A stretch of DNA of 64,000 nt, taken from positions 124,001 through 188,000 of the forward strand of contig NZ_VKDC01000014.1 of assembly GCF_007097395.1 (NCBI RefSeq), given 5' to 3'. Shown here one piece after another: positions 46,481-56,414 of this stretch. Under the pieces are notes generated by a model, which saw nothing but the letters and a program-made list of their open reading frames with translations, was not told the DNA's origin and did not search any database. Both the position numbers and the translations under genes were made by a program. The DNA comes from Fulvivirga sp. M361 (GTDB lineage: Bacteria; Bacteroidota; Bacteroidia; Cytophagales; Cyclobacteriaceae). How positions within the stretch are numbered: the first letter of the stretch is position 1; every line of letters begins with the position of its first letter.

Positions 46481-49400
46481 ATGCAATCTAAATTATTCTG
46501 GATGCAATGGACGCATCCGTTCAAGGGACTGTATTCAGCCCTTTTCCTATTATTTTTCGCCGCGCTAATATGGCTGGCAGTAAGCTTTTTCTCAGCCTAT
46601 GACATTTACCTGGACTGGAACATTCAGGGACAGGCTGAAACAACTGAAACAACTATTGAAACCGTTAAAATTGGCCCTTTTAACATCACCAGTACTGCTG
46701 AAAATACGGCTTACACACAAAGATATACTAGTTCTCCCCCCAATATCAACTCGCTTTCATACAATGTTTTTTTGATCATAACAGTGTTATGTGCCAGTGT
46801 GCTCATAACGGTTATCAGCACGCTTCCCAGGTTCTCTTTTTACATTGGGGCCGGATTTATAGTGCTGTTCTTTATGAACCTGAAACTTGAGCTACTGTAT
46901 CTTTTTAACAGCGAAGAAAAAATCGGGATGATCATAGCCCTGGTTTTGTTTTTACCCACGGTTTTTTACTTCAACAGGATAAAAAGCACCATAGCTTTCT
47001 TCCCTCGCTTCCTGGTATTCCTGGGATTATTCCTGGTATTGGCACTTATCATTTATTTTAGCTCACGAGTTGACAATCCTTTTTTTTATATCGCAGCAGC
47101 CGGCATATTAAATCCATTGATCATATCACTTGTCTTCGTATTGATGGTAGGTCATGAGATAATAGCCGGCTTCATTTATATTCTTACGCACTCTAACTCT
47201 CCTTCATCAAAGCATACGCTAACTCATTTTTCTGTAATTACGACCATCTACCTGATAAACATTGTATTGGTTTACCTGCATGAAACAAGAGTGATTGACT
47301 GGGATATTTTTTATATCAACCCTTACTTACTGCTGGCGGTATCGGCTATACTCGGTCTATGGGGTTATGCTAATCGGGAGTCACAATATGGGTATTTATT
47401 CAGGTTTTCCCCGGTAGGAGGTGTTTTTTACATTACCATGGGGATTATATGCTTTACCACACTGTCACACTTCATGACCACGGGCAATGACCCGGCCCTT
47501 GAAATTTTCAGAGATTTTACTATTTACGGCCACCTGGGTTATGGCTTGATTTTCGTGCTCTACATCATCTCTAATTTTATCACTCCATTAAAAAATAATT
47601 TGAAGGTGTACAAGGTACTTTACTCACCGAACAGTATGCCCTATTTTACATTTCGGCTGGCAGGACTGATCGCACTCATTGCATTACTGCTCAAATCAAA
47701 TTGGGAGGTGCCTGTAAATCAAGGAATATCAGCTTATTACAATGGGTTTGGAGACCTTCATATTGAAAGCAGTGAACCTCTGCTCGCCACCAGTTATTAC
47801 GAGGAAGGCGCCATTTATGGGTATAATAATCATAAGTCTAACTTTGCACTGGCCTGCTTATACACGAGTCAAAAAGAGCAAATTAAAGCAGAATTGTACT
47901 ATGAGAACGCATTGAAGAAATGGCCTTCGCCAAATGCTTATATCAACCTAAGTAATCTTTACCTGGATGATAATCGTTTTTTTGAAGCACTTTTTGTGTT
48001 AAAAGATGGACTCAAAACATTTCCGGATAATGGTCCTATCCATAATAATGCAGGGCTATTGTATGGTAAAACAAACATTCTTGACAGCGCAATTATCCAC
48101 CTGGACAAGGCTTATCAAAGTAATTCCTCTAAAAATACGGCCGCCAGTAATATCCTGGCACTGGTGTCAAAAAGTGACCTTGGCATAAAAGCTGATTCCG
48201 TCCTTCAAGCGTATAGCATTCAAAATGACAGGATTGCTTTAAATAATAATTATGTGCTTTTTAACAAAAGCCGAACTGCTCTAAAACAAAATTATGAGGT
48301 CAGTGATTCAGTGCTGGATTTCCTTGATGCCACGATACTTTACAACCAGGCATTCAACCGGCTTTTCGATGAGGATTCATTACATGCCCGGGCACTGATC
48401 AACCTGGTGAATAAATCGGTGAATGTTAATGTACGAGAGCCGTTAAAGTTTGCCGCATGCCTCAACTTATATAAGGATCACAATGTAAACGAGGCCTTTC
48501 GTGAACTTAACTGGTTGGCAAATTCGAGTATTGCCAACAGCGGTCAGTATTTTAATCAAATAGGTATCTGGGCTTTAGAGCAGGAAGCTCCGGAAGTAGC
48601 CAAAGAATATTTCAGCTGGGCTGCTAACAAGGAATGGGAAGAAGCAAGGTTTAACCTCGCCATAGCCTTGTCGGAAGGAGGCCAGAAAACTGAGGCCATT
48701 GAGGCATGGAAAAGCATTGAAAACAGCGCGGATGTTGAAGCACAACAAATAGCCGGCACGATGCTGGCCATACTTGAAGGTAAAACAAACGATGTGTCAA
48801 AACTTCCGGACTACCAGAAGTATCTGATAACACGCTATACATTAGATCTGGACGATACCTTACAGTTCATCGAGTTGGTAAAAGATATAAAGGACCATAA
48901 TTATAAGGCGCAAGCATATCTTGACATATGTAAGGACTTTTGGAACCAGGGTTATGAGGCTAAAGCTACTGCCATATATGGTAAAATAGCCGGGCTGAAA
49001 ATTACAGACGAGCACCTGTTCAATGAAATTCAATGGTTCGAACTACGCATGTTAGCCGGACAAAAAAATGTAAGCGCATTAGCCAGGAAGATTAACCAGG
49101 GAATGGTGTTCGACGCATCACACTTGCTGGAAAAACATTTTTACACGGGCTTGCTCAATGAAGCTTCGGGAGATACACTTAACGCTAGAAAAAACTATGA
49201 ATTAATAGCATACATGAATCCCTTTTTCACCGAAGGAGTGATACATACGGCTGAGTACATAGGTTTAACAGATCCTTTTGAAGCTTACAATATTTTGCTT
49301 TCAGCGTTAGAAGTAAACCCTTCATCCGTTAAGCTTCTAAAAGCGTACATTTTACAATGTGCCAGGATACAATCCGAAAGTTATGCAGAAATCAGTTTAA

Positions 49401-49501
49401 AAGATTTGCAACAGTTAATACAAGAGGACGTGTACGATAGGTTTATAAAACAATATAATGAATTGGTAGAAAAGACCACAAAAGACCTGGAGAGCTTCTA
49501 A
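46481..49501 (+). CDS. Large polytopic membrane protein with C-terminal TPR array
   Basis: 1006 residues. About eleven hydrophobic segments occupy residues 15-410, then a hydrophilic helical half (about 420-1006) carries TPR-like repeats such as ALACLYTSQKEQIKAELYYENALKKWP and IHNNAGLLYGKTNILDSAI-type helix pairs. No enzyme motif is visible. The start ATG lies 2 bp after gatC. Its stop overlaps by 3 bp the stop of the convergent TAXI gene. Function unknown; a scaffold or glycan-related membrane role can only be guessed. Confidence 0.75.
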   Translation: MQSKLFWMQWTHPFKGLYSALFLLFFAALIWLAVSFFSAYDIYLDWNIQGQAETTETTIETVKIGPFNITSTAENTAYTQRYTSSPPNINSLSYNVFLIITVLCASVLITVISTLPRFSFYIGAGFIVLFFMNLKLELLYLFNSEEKIGMIIALVLFLPTVFYFNRIKSTIAFFPRFLVFLGLFLVLALIIYFSSRVDNPFFYIAAAGILNPLIISLVFVLMVGHEIIAGFIYILTHSNSPSSKHTLTHFSVITTIYLINIVLVYLHETRVIDWDIFYINPYLLLAVSAILGLWGYANRESQYGYLFRFSPVGGVFYITMGIICFTTLSHFMTTGNDPALEIFRDFTIYGHLGYGLIFVLYIISNFITPLKNNLKVYKVLYSPNSMPYFTFRLAGLIALIALLLKSNWEVPVNQGISAYYNGFGDLHIESSEPLLATSYYEEGAIYGYNNHKSNFALACLYTSQKEQIKAELYYENALKKWPSPNAYINLSNLYLDDNRFFEALFVLKDGLKTFPDNGPIHNNAGLLYGKTNILDSAIIHLDKAYQSNSSKNTAASNILALVSKSDLGIKADSVLQAYSIQNDRIALNNNYVLFNKSRTALKQNYEVSDSVLDFLDATILYNQAFNRLFDEDSLHARALINLVNKSVNVNVREPLKFAACLNLYKDHNVNEAFRELNWLANSSIANSGQYFNQIGIWALEQEAPEVAKEYFSWAANKEWEEARFNLAIALSEGGQKTEAIEAWKSIENSADVEAQQIAGTMLAILEGKTNDVSKLPDYQKYLITRYTLDLDDTLQFIELVKDIKDHNYKAQAYLDICKDFWNQGYEAKATAIYGKIAGLKITDEHLFNEIQWFELRMLAGQKNVSALARKINQGMVFDASHLLEKHFYTGLLNEASGDTLNARKNYELIAYMNPFFTEGVIHTAEYIGLTDPFEAYNILLSALEVNPSSVKLLKAYILQCARIQSESYAEISLKDLQQLIQEDVYDRFIKQYNELVEKTTKDLESF

Positions 49502-50745
49502 ACCATTAAACGTGCTGAAAGTTCAGACTCCTTACTTGTGATCTCATCAGTAACGATCTTAGAGAGGTTCAGGAAAATAGAAAAGGATTCATCTGCTAAT
49601 AACTTTTCTTTAATGACCAGGTTGATGGTTTCTTCCTGTGTCATCTTCACCTCCCTCAACATCTGCTTTGTCTCCCCTATTTCTGTCAGGTCAGCAATCC
49701 TGTTTCTAAGTAGAATAAGTTTGTTATAATATACATCGATCTTATTTTTCTTTTTGGTCCGCTGCCAACGGGAAATAGAGTAAAGAGTACTGATCAGGGC
49801 CACAAAAATGGAAATGATGACGCTAAATACTTCGGCATATTTTTCAACGAAAGTAGGTTCATACCGTTGAAGGTAATTTTGAGCTCCTTCATGAAGGTTA
49901 AAATTAAGAACGTTGGCATCGAAGCTCCCCGAAAAATCAAATAACAAAGGATTGATACGAGAAATTAAATGCTTATCCTCGTCCAGTAACTTTAATAAGT
50001 CATAGATCATTTGAGTGGATATATCAGCACGACAAACAAGGACGGCATCCACCTTCACTGTTAATACAGACCCATCCATAAAGTCTCCATAAACATTTTT
50101 CGCCAATATATACGGATCAAACTGTGGATACCTGAGGCAGATACCTTCAGCCAGTGACCCCTTTCCTAATTGATCTACATCATCAAAACTGAAAAGCTTA
50201 TAATCACCCAGATCACGCAGTTCTTCATAAGACAAAAGATCTGTAAAAGAAAAAATCACATCAGCTTCAAAGAGCTCAAGATCTGATAAAAGTTTCACAC
50301 GGTTCTCTTTAATACCATAGTGTTCCATCAATTGCTTCACAAAACGGTAAGTACCTGTACCGGGTGATCCGGCAAAAACTTTTTGATCAATCAGCAGTGA
50401 CTCTATGGTTTCATATTCTTTAGTCCTCAAGTGTAAAACATGAAGTACCTGTGGATATAATGGCAGGATAGAAACCACCTGATCGCTCGGTGAGGTGTAA
50501 TTGTCAACAATGGCAAAATCCAAACGACCGGACGCAATAGAATCCAGCGCATCGGTCATATGAATTTCCTGTACTATGGCCAGACTATCAGATAAATTGC
50601 TATTAAAAATATTGACGATCTGTCTGGTAACTTCATTTTGCGGCTCTTCTATGCTGCCTGAAATACGATAGAGCTCTGGATCTTTAGTACAGGAATCCAA
50701 TACAAAAAGTACTATCACAAACGCTATGACTGCCGACAATCTCAA
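49498..50745 (-). CDS. TAXI-family binding protein with membrane helix and cytosolic helical tail
   Basis: 415 residues. Lipoprotein-like signal (VLDSC, Cys19), then a periplasmic TAXI/TRAP-type solute-binding domain (about 25-295; SGSIEEPQNEVTRQIVNIFN, FAIVDNYTSP, SPGTGTYRFVKQ, IYDLLKLLDEDKHLISRINP). At about 303-323 there is a membrane helix (FSVIISIFVALISTLYSI) followed by a basic RWQRTKKKN and ~85 residues of charged helix ending the protein. TRAP receptors normally have no such tail, and no TRAP membrane subunit is nearby. The ATG overlaps the YHS gene stop (50742-50745). A sensor-like role is inferred from the architecture. Confidence 0.75.
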   Translation of the reverse strand: MRLSAVIAFVIVLFVLDSCTKDPELYRISGSIEEPQNEVTRQIVNIFNSNLSDSLAIVQEIHMTDALDSIASGRLDFAIVDNYTSPSDQVVSILPLYPQVLHVLHLRTKEYETIESLLIDQKVFAGSPGTGTYRFVKQLMEHYGIKENRVKLLSDLELFEADVIFSFTDLLSYEELRDLGDYKLFSFDDVDQLGKGSLAEGICLRYPQFDPYILAKNVYGDFMDGSVLTVKVDAVLVCRADISTQMIYDLLKLLDEDKHLISRINPLLFDFSGSFDANVLNFNLHEGAQNYLQRYEPTFVEKYAEVFSVIISIFVALISTLYSISRWQRTKKKNKIDVYYNKLILLRNRIADLTEIGETKQMLREVKMTQEETINLVIKEKLLADESFSIFLNLSKIVTDEITSKESELSARLMV

Positions 50746-51209
50746 TTTATCTTACCGGTAGTCGCGTACTTATGATAGTTTACAGAGGCAGTTTTTTCAT
50801 TCTTTTCGGGAGCCTTATTCCAGAGCTCCCTACCATTTACGGATAGTGTTCTCTCAAATAAAAACAGCTTTCCGTCTTTCACCATGAAATTATCATACTT
50901 GGGAGTAGTGGCTCTTCCCATTACTAATGTCATAGAACACCAGCCACCAAACTGTGGCAGATATTTTTCAGGGGCCAGTAAAAACGTTCTCTTATTCTCC
51001 GTACTGGAAAATAAATAAATAACCTCGTCATATTCTGCTTTGATATCTTTCTTACCAGAAATGGCTTCTTTTTGATGGAAGTAAGCGAGTGGATCATACC
51101 CTCCCAGGCCTATATTATCATCTGTTACACAATATTTCTGAGCATCAGGTCCTGTTTGTGCTAATAGACTGGTGCTGATCAGGAAAAAAATTAATGTTAA
51201 GTGTTTCAT
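50742..51209 (-). CDS. Secreted YHS-domain protein
   Basis: 155 residues with a signal peptide (about 1-18, ending LLAQ) and a YHS domain (about 35-105: GLGGYDPLAYFHQKEAISG, YLFSSTENKRTFLLAPEKYL, PQFGGWCS). YHS domains occur in metal-related proteins; this exported form has few cysteines and its ligand is unknown. It is coupled to the TAXI-like gene by an ATGA overlap, so the two probably share a function. Confidence 0.82.
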   Translation of the reverse strand: MKHLTLIFFLISTSLLAQTGPDAQKYCVTDDNIGLGGYDPLAYFHQKEAISGKKDIKAEYDEVIYLFSSTENKRTFLLAPEKYLPQFGGWCSMTLVMGRATTPKYDNFMVKDGKLFLFERTLSVNGRELWNKAPEKNEKTASVNYHKYATTGKIN

Positions 51210-51331
51210 AAAGAATGTTTTGATCCAATTATATACATACTGTTAAAAGTGGAAATTGGTTAGATATTTACTGTCAATTGACCGACACTCAGGTCAATAA
51301 AAAAATTCACGGAGTTTTACGAAGATTGATT

Positions 51332-51339
51332 TACCTTTG
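51332..51339 (+). promoter_or_regulatory. Candidate -7 box for gcvT
   Basis: TACCTTTG fits TAnnTTTG and predicts transcription start near 51345, about 22 nt before ATG 51367. It overlaps the TTG at 51337, which therefore cannot be the start codon. Confidence 0.55.
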
Positions 51340-51366
51340 TCGCCTCATTTCAATCGATTGAATTCA

Positions 51367-52449
51367 ATGGAGCTAAAAAAAGTACAACTTAACAACGTTC
51401 ATGAAAAATTAGGTGCCAAAATGGTCCCTTTTGCAGGATTTAATATGCCTGTACGTTACTCATCAGATATTGAAGAGCATAATACCGTAAGGAATGGCGT
51501 TGGTATTTTTGACGTATCTCATATGGGTGAATTCCTGGTAAGTGGTCCTAATGCTCTCTCGCTTATTCAGAAAGTAACCAGCAATGACGCTTCAAAACTG
51601 GACATAGGAAAAGCACAATACTCATGCTTACCCAATGATAAAGGCGGTATAGTTGATGACCTCCTGGTATATAAAATAAAAGAGGAAGAGTACTTACTGG
51701 TAGTCAATGCCTCTAACATTGATAAGGACTGGAACTGGATAGCAAGTCATAATGATGCCGGCGCTATCATGAAAAACATTTCCGATGGCTTTTCCCTGTT
51801 TGCTATTCAGGGACCCAAGGCAACTGAAACGTTACAAAAACTTACCCCGGTTGATCTTGATGCGATCAAGTTCTACACTTTCGAAGTGGGCGAATTTGCC
51901 GGCGCTGAACATGTTATTATTTCTGCAACAGGGTATACAGGAGCCGGAGGTTTTGAGATCTACCTTCATAACAAGGATGCTGAAAATGCCTGGAATAAGG
52001 TTATGGAAGCTGGTGAGGAATTTGGCATAAAACCTATCGGGTTAGGTGCGAGAGACACTTTACGCATGGAAATGGGCTACTGCCTGTATGGTAATGACAT
52101 TGACGATACTACCTCTCCCCTGGAAGCAGGACTGGGCTGGATCACTAAATTCACTAAAGACTTTATCAACAGCAATAGCTTAAAAGCACAAAAAGAAGCT
52201 GGTATTTCTAATAAACTGGTAGGTTTTAAAATGATAGACCGTGGTATCCCCCGCCATGATTATGAGATACATGATGCTTCGGGCAATGCAATAGGTCGGG
52301 TAACCTCAGGCACAATGTCTCCCACATTATCACAAGGGATAGGGTTAGGATATGTTCAAAAAGAGTTTGCTACGCCAGGTACGGAAATATTCATTTCCGT
52401 CAGGAACAAAGTGATCAAAGCCGAGGTGAGTAAACTACCACTCATTTAA
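51367..52449 (+). CDS. gcvT: Aminomethyltransferase (glycine cleavage T protein)
   Basis: 360 residues. Conserved blocks: [16 protein letters not shown] (about residues 17-32), [26 protein letters not shown], the folate-binding [13 protein letters not shown] and [20 protein letters not shown]. It transfers the methylene group from the lipoyl H protein to tetrahydrofolate. The ATG 51367 is supported by the promoter box at 51332. comB follows after 26 bp. Confidence 0.95.
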   Translation: MELKKVQLNNVHEKLGAKMVPFAGFNMPVRYSSDIEEHNTVRNGVGIFDVSHMGEFLVSGPNALSLIQKVTSNDASKLDIGKAQYSCLPNDKGGIVDDLLVYKIKEEEYLLVVNASNIDKDWNWIASHNDAGAIMKNISDGFSLFAIQGPKATETLQKLTPVDLDAIKFYTFEVGEFAGAEHVIISATGYTGAGGFEIYLHNKDAENAWNKVMEAGEEFGIKPIGLGARDTLRMEMGYCLYGNDIDDTTSPLEAGLGWITKFTKDFINSNSLKAQKEAGISNKLVGFKMIDRGIPRHDYEIHDASGNAIGRVTSGTMSPTLSQGIGLGYVQKEFATPGTEIFISVRNKVIKAEVSKLPLI

Positions 52450-52475
52450 TATTCAACACCAATAGTCCCCACTAT

Positions 52476-53186
52476 ATGAAAACCATTGACGTTTGTTTAA
52501 GCCCTGATCTCATTCACCTCCACGATATCAGTGACAAAAATGTAGTAGTAGTGGATATTCTCAGGGCCACATCCTGTATGGTATCAGGGTTAGCCAACGG
52601 CGTTAAAAGCATTACTCCTTTCGCAAGTCTAGACTTATGCTGCGCTATGAAAGAAAAAGGCTACCTGATAGCAGGTGAACGTGGGGGACAAAAAGTGGAA
52701 GGGTTTGACCTTGGCAACTCACCCTTTGACTATATGAATGCAAAAGTTAAAGGGCATAAAATAGCGGTTACTACCACCAATGGTACGGTGGCGATAGACA
52801 AGTCAAAGGGTGCTGTAAGTGTTGTCATCGGCGCTTTTCTAAATTTATCTGCAGTAGCTTCTTATTTGAGAAAAAGGGAAGAAAGTGTACTCATATTCTG
52901 CGCCGGATGGAAGGGGAAAGTGAATCTTGAGGATTCTCTTTTCGCAGGTGCACTGGTAGAAGAGTTACAGAATGACTTTACCAATGAATGTGACAGCCCA
53001 CTACTGGTACAGGCTGCTTACCAGAATATGAAGCATGATCTGGTGGGTTTTATCAAAAACTCATCACATGCCAAACGCCTCAACCGACTCAACGTACATG
53101 AAGATATTGAATTTTGCATGAAACAAGATGAGTACGATGTTCTTCCTGTCCTTAACGGAGATGAACTGGTGACTGATCAGGCATAG
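52476..53186 (+). CDS. comB: 2-phosphosulfolactate phosphatase (ComB family)
   Basis: 236 residues. ComB blocks visible: VVVVDILRATSCMVSGLANG (about 23-42), LIAGERGGQKVEGFDLGNSP, VTTTNGTVAID and FCAGWKGKVNLEDSLFAGA. ComB dephosphorylates 2-phosphosulfolactate in coenzyme M synthesis in archaea; in Bacteroidetes, which lack coenzyme M, it more likely yields sulfolactate for other sulfonates. This role is inferred. It lies 26 bp after gcvT. Confidence 0.88.
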   Translation: MKTIDVCLSPDLIHLHDISDKNVVVVDILRATSCMVSGLANGVKSITPFASLDLCCAMKEKGYLIAGERGGQKVEGFDLGNSPFDYMNAKVKGHKIAVTTTNGTVAIDKSKGAVSVVIGAFLNLSAVASYLRKREESVLIFCAGWKGKVNLEDSLFAGALVEELQNDFTNECDSPLLVQAAYQNMKHDLVGFIKNSSHAKRLNRLNVHEDIEFCMKQDEYDVLPVLNGDELVTDQA

Positions 53187-53216
53187 GCATTAACCTCTAA
53201 GCTGAGCCAATTCTTC

Positions 53217-53564
53217 TTACTTAAGCTTATCATTGTTTTTATGCCTGTCCTTATCACGGATGCTCTTCTTATCCATGTTTTTCAAAAATGCTTCAGTAAG
53301 ATTCACTCCGGTCTGGTTGGCCAAACATATCAGCACCCATAATACATCAGCCATTTCATCACCAAGATCCTTATTTTTATCGCTCTCCTTTTCTGACTGT
53401 TCTCCATAACGTCGCGCCATGATACGTGCCACTTCGCCTACTTCTTCCGTCAGTATAGCTGTATTTGTTAATTCATTAAAGTAGCGTACTCCCGTAGTAT
53501 TGATCCATTTATCCACTGTTTTCTGGGCCTCCTCCAGTGTGATCGACTTTTGTATATCACTCAT
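53217..53564 (-). CDS. MazG-like nucleotide pyrophosphohydrolase
   Basis: 115 residues, single MazG domain. The metal-binding signature is EEVGEVARIMARR (E-E-x2-E) followed by DLGDEMADVLWVLICLA (E-x2-D). MazG-type enzymes hydrolyse (d)NTPs. It forms a minus-strand pair with dtd (20-bp gap). Confidence 0.9.
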   Translation of the reverse strand: MSDIQKSITLEEAQKTVDKWINTTGVRYFNELTNTAILTEEVGEVARIMARRYGEQSEKESDKNKDLGDEMADVLWVLICLANQTGVNLTEAFLKNMDKKSIRDKDRHKNNDKLK

Positions 53565-53584
53565 TGGTTCCTTTTCTAGAGTTG

Positions 53585-54037
53585 TTATTTCTTATTTTTT
53601 GTATCCATAATGATGGTAACAGGCCCATCGTTGACAAGACTTACTTTCATATCCGCCCCAAATTCACCAGTCTGTATTTCTTTGCCAAGGTCCGTCTCCA
53701 ACTGTTGGATGAACTTTTCATACAATGGAATAGCTACTTCAGGGCGTGCCGCATTAATATAGGAAGGTCTGTTGCCTTTTTTAGTACTGGCGTGCAACGT
53801 AAACTGACTGATCAGAAGGATATCACCACCCTCATCTAACAGACTTTTGTTCATTACACCCTGTTCATCGTTGAATATTCTGAGATTCACTATTTTTCGG
53901 CTCAGCCAGGTTATATCTTCCTCATTATCTGTCCCCTCAATACCCAGGAGCACCACTACACCAAGCCCTGTTTCACCTTTTATGTCACCATCAATACGTA
54001 CAGAGGATGATGTAACGCGCTGTATAACTGCTATCAT
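53585..54037 (-). CDS. dtd: D-aminoacyl-tRNA deacylase
   Basis: 150 residues. MIAVIQRVTSSSVRIDG at the start, the catalytic-pocket motif SQFTLHASTKKGNRPSY (about 78-94) and the cross-subunit Gly-cis-Pro motif in NDGPVTI near the C-terminus identify DTD, which removes D-amino acids from tRNA. Directly downstream of the CRD-protein gene (2-bp gap). Confidence 0.95.
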   Translation of the reverse strand: MIAVIQRVTSSSVRIDGDIKGETGLGVVVLLGIEGTDNEEDITWLSRKIVNLRIFNDEQGVMNKSLLDEGGDILLISQFTLHASTKKGNRPSYINAARPEVAIPLYEKFIQQLETDLGKEIQTGEFGADMKVSLVNDGPVTIIMDTKNKK

Positions 54038-54039
54038 TT

Positions 54040-55254
54040 TTATTCATCGGGCAAACGGTAATTCATAGGAAGAATACCGGCTATGCTACCTTTCCAACTC
54101 CAGTAGCCTTCCACATAGGTAGATTGCACGTCCTCATAGTACCCGTTCTCATATACTTTAAGTTCGTCCGTAATATACAGCCTGGATCTTTGGTAACCTG
54201 ACTTTCTTCGTGAATTTCTTTTAAACGGATATTTTTTGTGCTCCTTCTCCCCCAGATACGTCACTTGCAAAATGCCATTATAAGCAATGATACTGTTTTC
54301 GATCAGTTCATTTGCGGAAGCAAACTCATTTCCCGGAATATCCACAAACCCGGGTTGTGCCTGTATCTGCCGGTAGCGCTTCAGGCTATCGGCCCAATTA
54401 ACATCACATACCTGATTCGTAGGCTTATGTTCTTCCAGCTTGCTCCGAAAGAACCGGATCTTCCTGCTAACCACTGCTTCAGGCAGACGGTCAGGATCAG
54501 GTATTCTTTTTATAGTCCGTACCTCATACTGGTTATCTTTGAGCTTATCAGCATACACCGAACGAAAGAAATGCAACAAAGAGCCAGTGTATTCCAACTG
54601 CCTGTTTTTCTCCCATCGTTTAGCATCGAACCTATTCTTTGGGTCCAGGCATGAAAACCTGGGCACCCCTTCACAGGTTAGCCGACCTTTATCAAAATCC
54701 ATCCGAAATGATCGCATATCATAATCTATCTCGTACCCCAGCCAATTATTTATCACTTTTATTGGTTCACGTGTATGCGCATAAAGCGTGTTTTGCGACT
54801 GGTCAAAATAGAAGTTTAATGACCGGTAATTCAAAATTTTACACTCCTTACTGCCGGGAGTAGTCCCCAAAAAATAATTACAGAACACCTGAAAATAGTT
54901 GTTCCACCGAGAAGTGTCCGCTGTAATAAATACTTCGGGTAAACTTAATACCTCTGTATGAAGGGTTATGTTTAGATCTAATTCCTGGCCTACCCCTAGT
55001 TCAATAGGTATTGAATAGGTACTGAAACCAACAAAAGAAACCGTTAGATCGTACTTACCCGGTTCAAAACCCTTTAACACAAACGCACCTGTACTATCTG
55101 TTACTGTACCGGTCACCGTATTCGCAAGGTATACATTGGCAAACTCTATGGGATCACCCGAAACAATATGGCCCACCACCCCTCTCACCACCTGCGCAAA
55201 CGCGCTATTGGAGCATAAAAAAACCAGATACAAGAATAAGGCCCTTTTATTCAT
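54040..55254 (-). CDS. Exported protein with carboxypeptidase-like regulatory (CRD) domain
   Basis: 404 residues. Signal peptide (about 1-20, ending AFAQ), then a CRD/beta-sandwich domain (about 22-105: GVVGHIVSGDPIEFANVYLA, FVLKGFEPGKYDLTVSFVGF). The rest (about 110-404) is a Bacteroidetes-specific region of unknown fold, with four cysteines in FCNYFLG, KECKIL, LTCEG and RFSCLD. It is probably surface or periplasmic. It heads a three-gene unit with dtd and the mazG-like gene. The preceding 506 bp hold no complete gene. Confidence 0.75.
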   Translation of the reverse strand: MNKRALFLYLVFLCSNSAFAQVVRGVVGHIVSGDPIEFANVYLANTVTGTVTDSTGAFVLKGFEPGKYDLTVSFVGFSTYSIPIELGVGQELDLNITLHTEVLSLPEVFITADTSRWNNYFQVFCNYFLGTTPGSKECKILNYRSLNFYFDQSQNTLYAHTREPIKVINNWLGYEIDYDMRSFRMDFDKGRLTCEGVPRFSCLDPKNRFDAKRWEKNRQLEYTGSLLHFFRSVYADKLKDNQYEVRTIKRIPDPDRLPEAVVSRKIRFFRSKLEEHKPTNQVCDVNWADSLKRYRQIQAQPGFVDIPGNEFASANELIENSIIAYNGILQVTYLGEKEHKKYPFKRNSRRKSGYQRSRLYITDELKVYENGYYEDVQSTYVEGYWSWKGSIAGILPMNYRLPDE

Positions 55255-55454
55255 GCATATGAAGAACGCCTGACGATTGATAACATACTAATCGAAAACG
55301 ATCAATGGCCTTAAAATCAGGTAAGTCAGTATTTCTGCCAGAAGCTTGACTTGTAATTTCCCGGTGCTGTGTTGCTAACAGCCTTTGGTTTAATCCATCG
55401 GTCATAGGATCGGATCACAAGGTTTATTAGTAAGATAATTGCCTTTAATTTTTC
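55255..55454. other. Gene-free stretch upstream of the CRD-protein gene
   Basis: About 200 bp without a supported gene. A small GCTGT/ACAGC hairpin lies near 55367-55383. No TAnnTTTG box is evident on the minus strand next to the CRD gene start. Confidence 0.5.
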
Positions 55455-55640
55455 TTACCGCATCTTAACTACTTCCCAGCGGACACTCTTTTTGGCGGTA
55501 AAATCATAGCTCCACTCTATCCGGCTTTCACTACAAAACCTAAGTTCGTTCAAATTACAGGTTTTATACACCTGTACAACATACTGGGTAACTTGCAATG
55601 GATAAAGGTACTTACGAACAAGTGGGAAGAAGCACCTATA
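55455..55640 (-). pseudogene. Possible C-terminal remnant of a lost gene
   Basis: On the minus strand a 61-codon open segment runs from a stop at 55641-55643 to TAA at 55455, with no start codon in a useful place. It reads like protein, for example QVTQYVVQVYKTCNLNELRF and KKSVRWEVVKMR at the end, with a Trp-rich basic finish typical of a domain end. It could be the 3' end of a decayed gene. I do not recognise the family. Confidence 0.35.
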
Positions 55641-55760
55641 TTAAGTGGGCAAGGTACGTCAGATGCGCAGAGCAGGAGTAAAAAGCCTCAACGTCGGAGC
55701 TGTCAAAAGAAATGGCAATGAAAAAAATCCTGGCAAATTATTAAGTAACTTGTCGGGCAA

Positions 55761-56414
55761 TTAGTATGCCTGCAAGTCATCTGACCTATAAGTGTAAACA
55801 CCTTTCTTCGCTTCCACAGCGACAGAAAACATGGCATTAGCCACTTTACGATAATCTATGGCTTTGTACTTTTTCAAAGGGCCCACAAATAATCTGTTGA
55901 TAACGTTAAAGATCACCTGAGCAATGTGCTCCCCCGCTCTTTTTTCCTGTCGCTTACCCAGTAATAATGCCGGTCTGAATATATGCAGTCCTTCGAAAGG
56001 GATTTTGGCCAATGCCTCTTCCAACTCTCCCTTCACACGATTGTAAAAGACGTTGGACCTGGAGCTGGCTCCCATGGCCGTCACTACCAGGAACTGGTTC
56101 GCTCTATTCTGTGCCGCTATCTGTGCAATTTTAAGAGGGTAGTCATAATCGACCTTTCGAAAATTTTCTTTTGATCCGGCCGTTTTCATTGTAGTGCCCA
56201 GGCAACAGTAAATATCATCTCCCCGGATATTCTCTGACAACTGCTCCAGATCATCATAACCTCCTAAAAAGTTTTTCAGCTTAGCATGTTCGCCAAGTGG
56301 TTTTCGAGTAATGGCCACTACCTCATTGTACCGGTCAGAGTCCAGCAACAATGAAGTAAGGTATTTTCCTATCAGTCCTGTAGCTCCAACGATAAAGGCC
56401 TTCCTGGATGTCAC
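55761..56414 (-). CDS. NAD(P)-binding oxidoreductase, atypical short-chain type
   Basis: 217 residues. The N-terminal Rossmann motif is FIVGATGLIGKYL (G-x2-G-x2-G, residues 8-20), then DDIYCCLGTTMKTAGSKENF and FLVVTAMGASSRSNVFYNRVKGELE (with a Tyr-x3-Lys-like YNRVK), resembling HTATIP2/YbbB-type NADPH-binding proteins. The substrate is unknown. It is overlapped by the small lipoprotein gene (ATGA). Confidence 0.85.
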   Translation of the reverse strand: MTSRKAFIVGATGLIGKYLTSLLLDSDRYNEVVAITRKPLGEHAKLKNFLGGYDDLEQLSENIRGDDIYCCLGTTMKTAGSKENFRKVDYDYPLKIAQIAAQNRANQFLVVTAMGASSRSNVFYNRVKGELEEALAKIPFEGLHIFRPALLLGKRQEKRAGEHIAQVIFNVINRLFVGPLKKYKAIDYRKVANAMFSVAVEAKKGVYTYRSDDLQAY

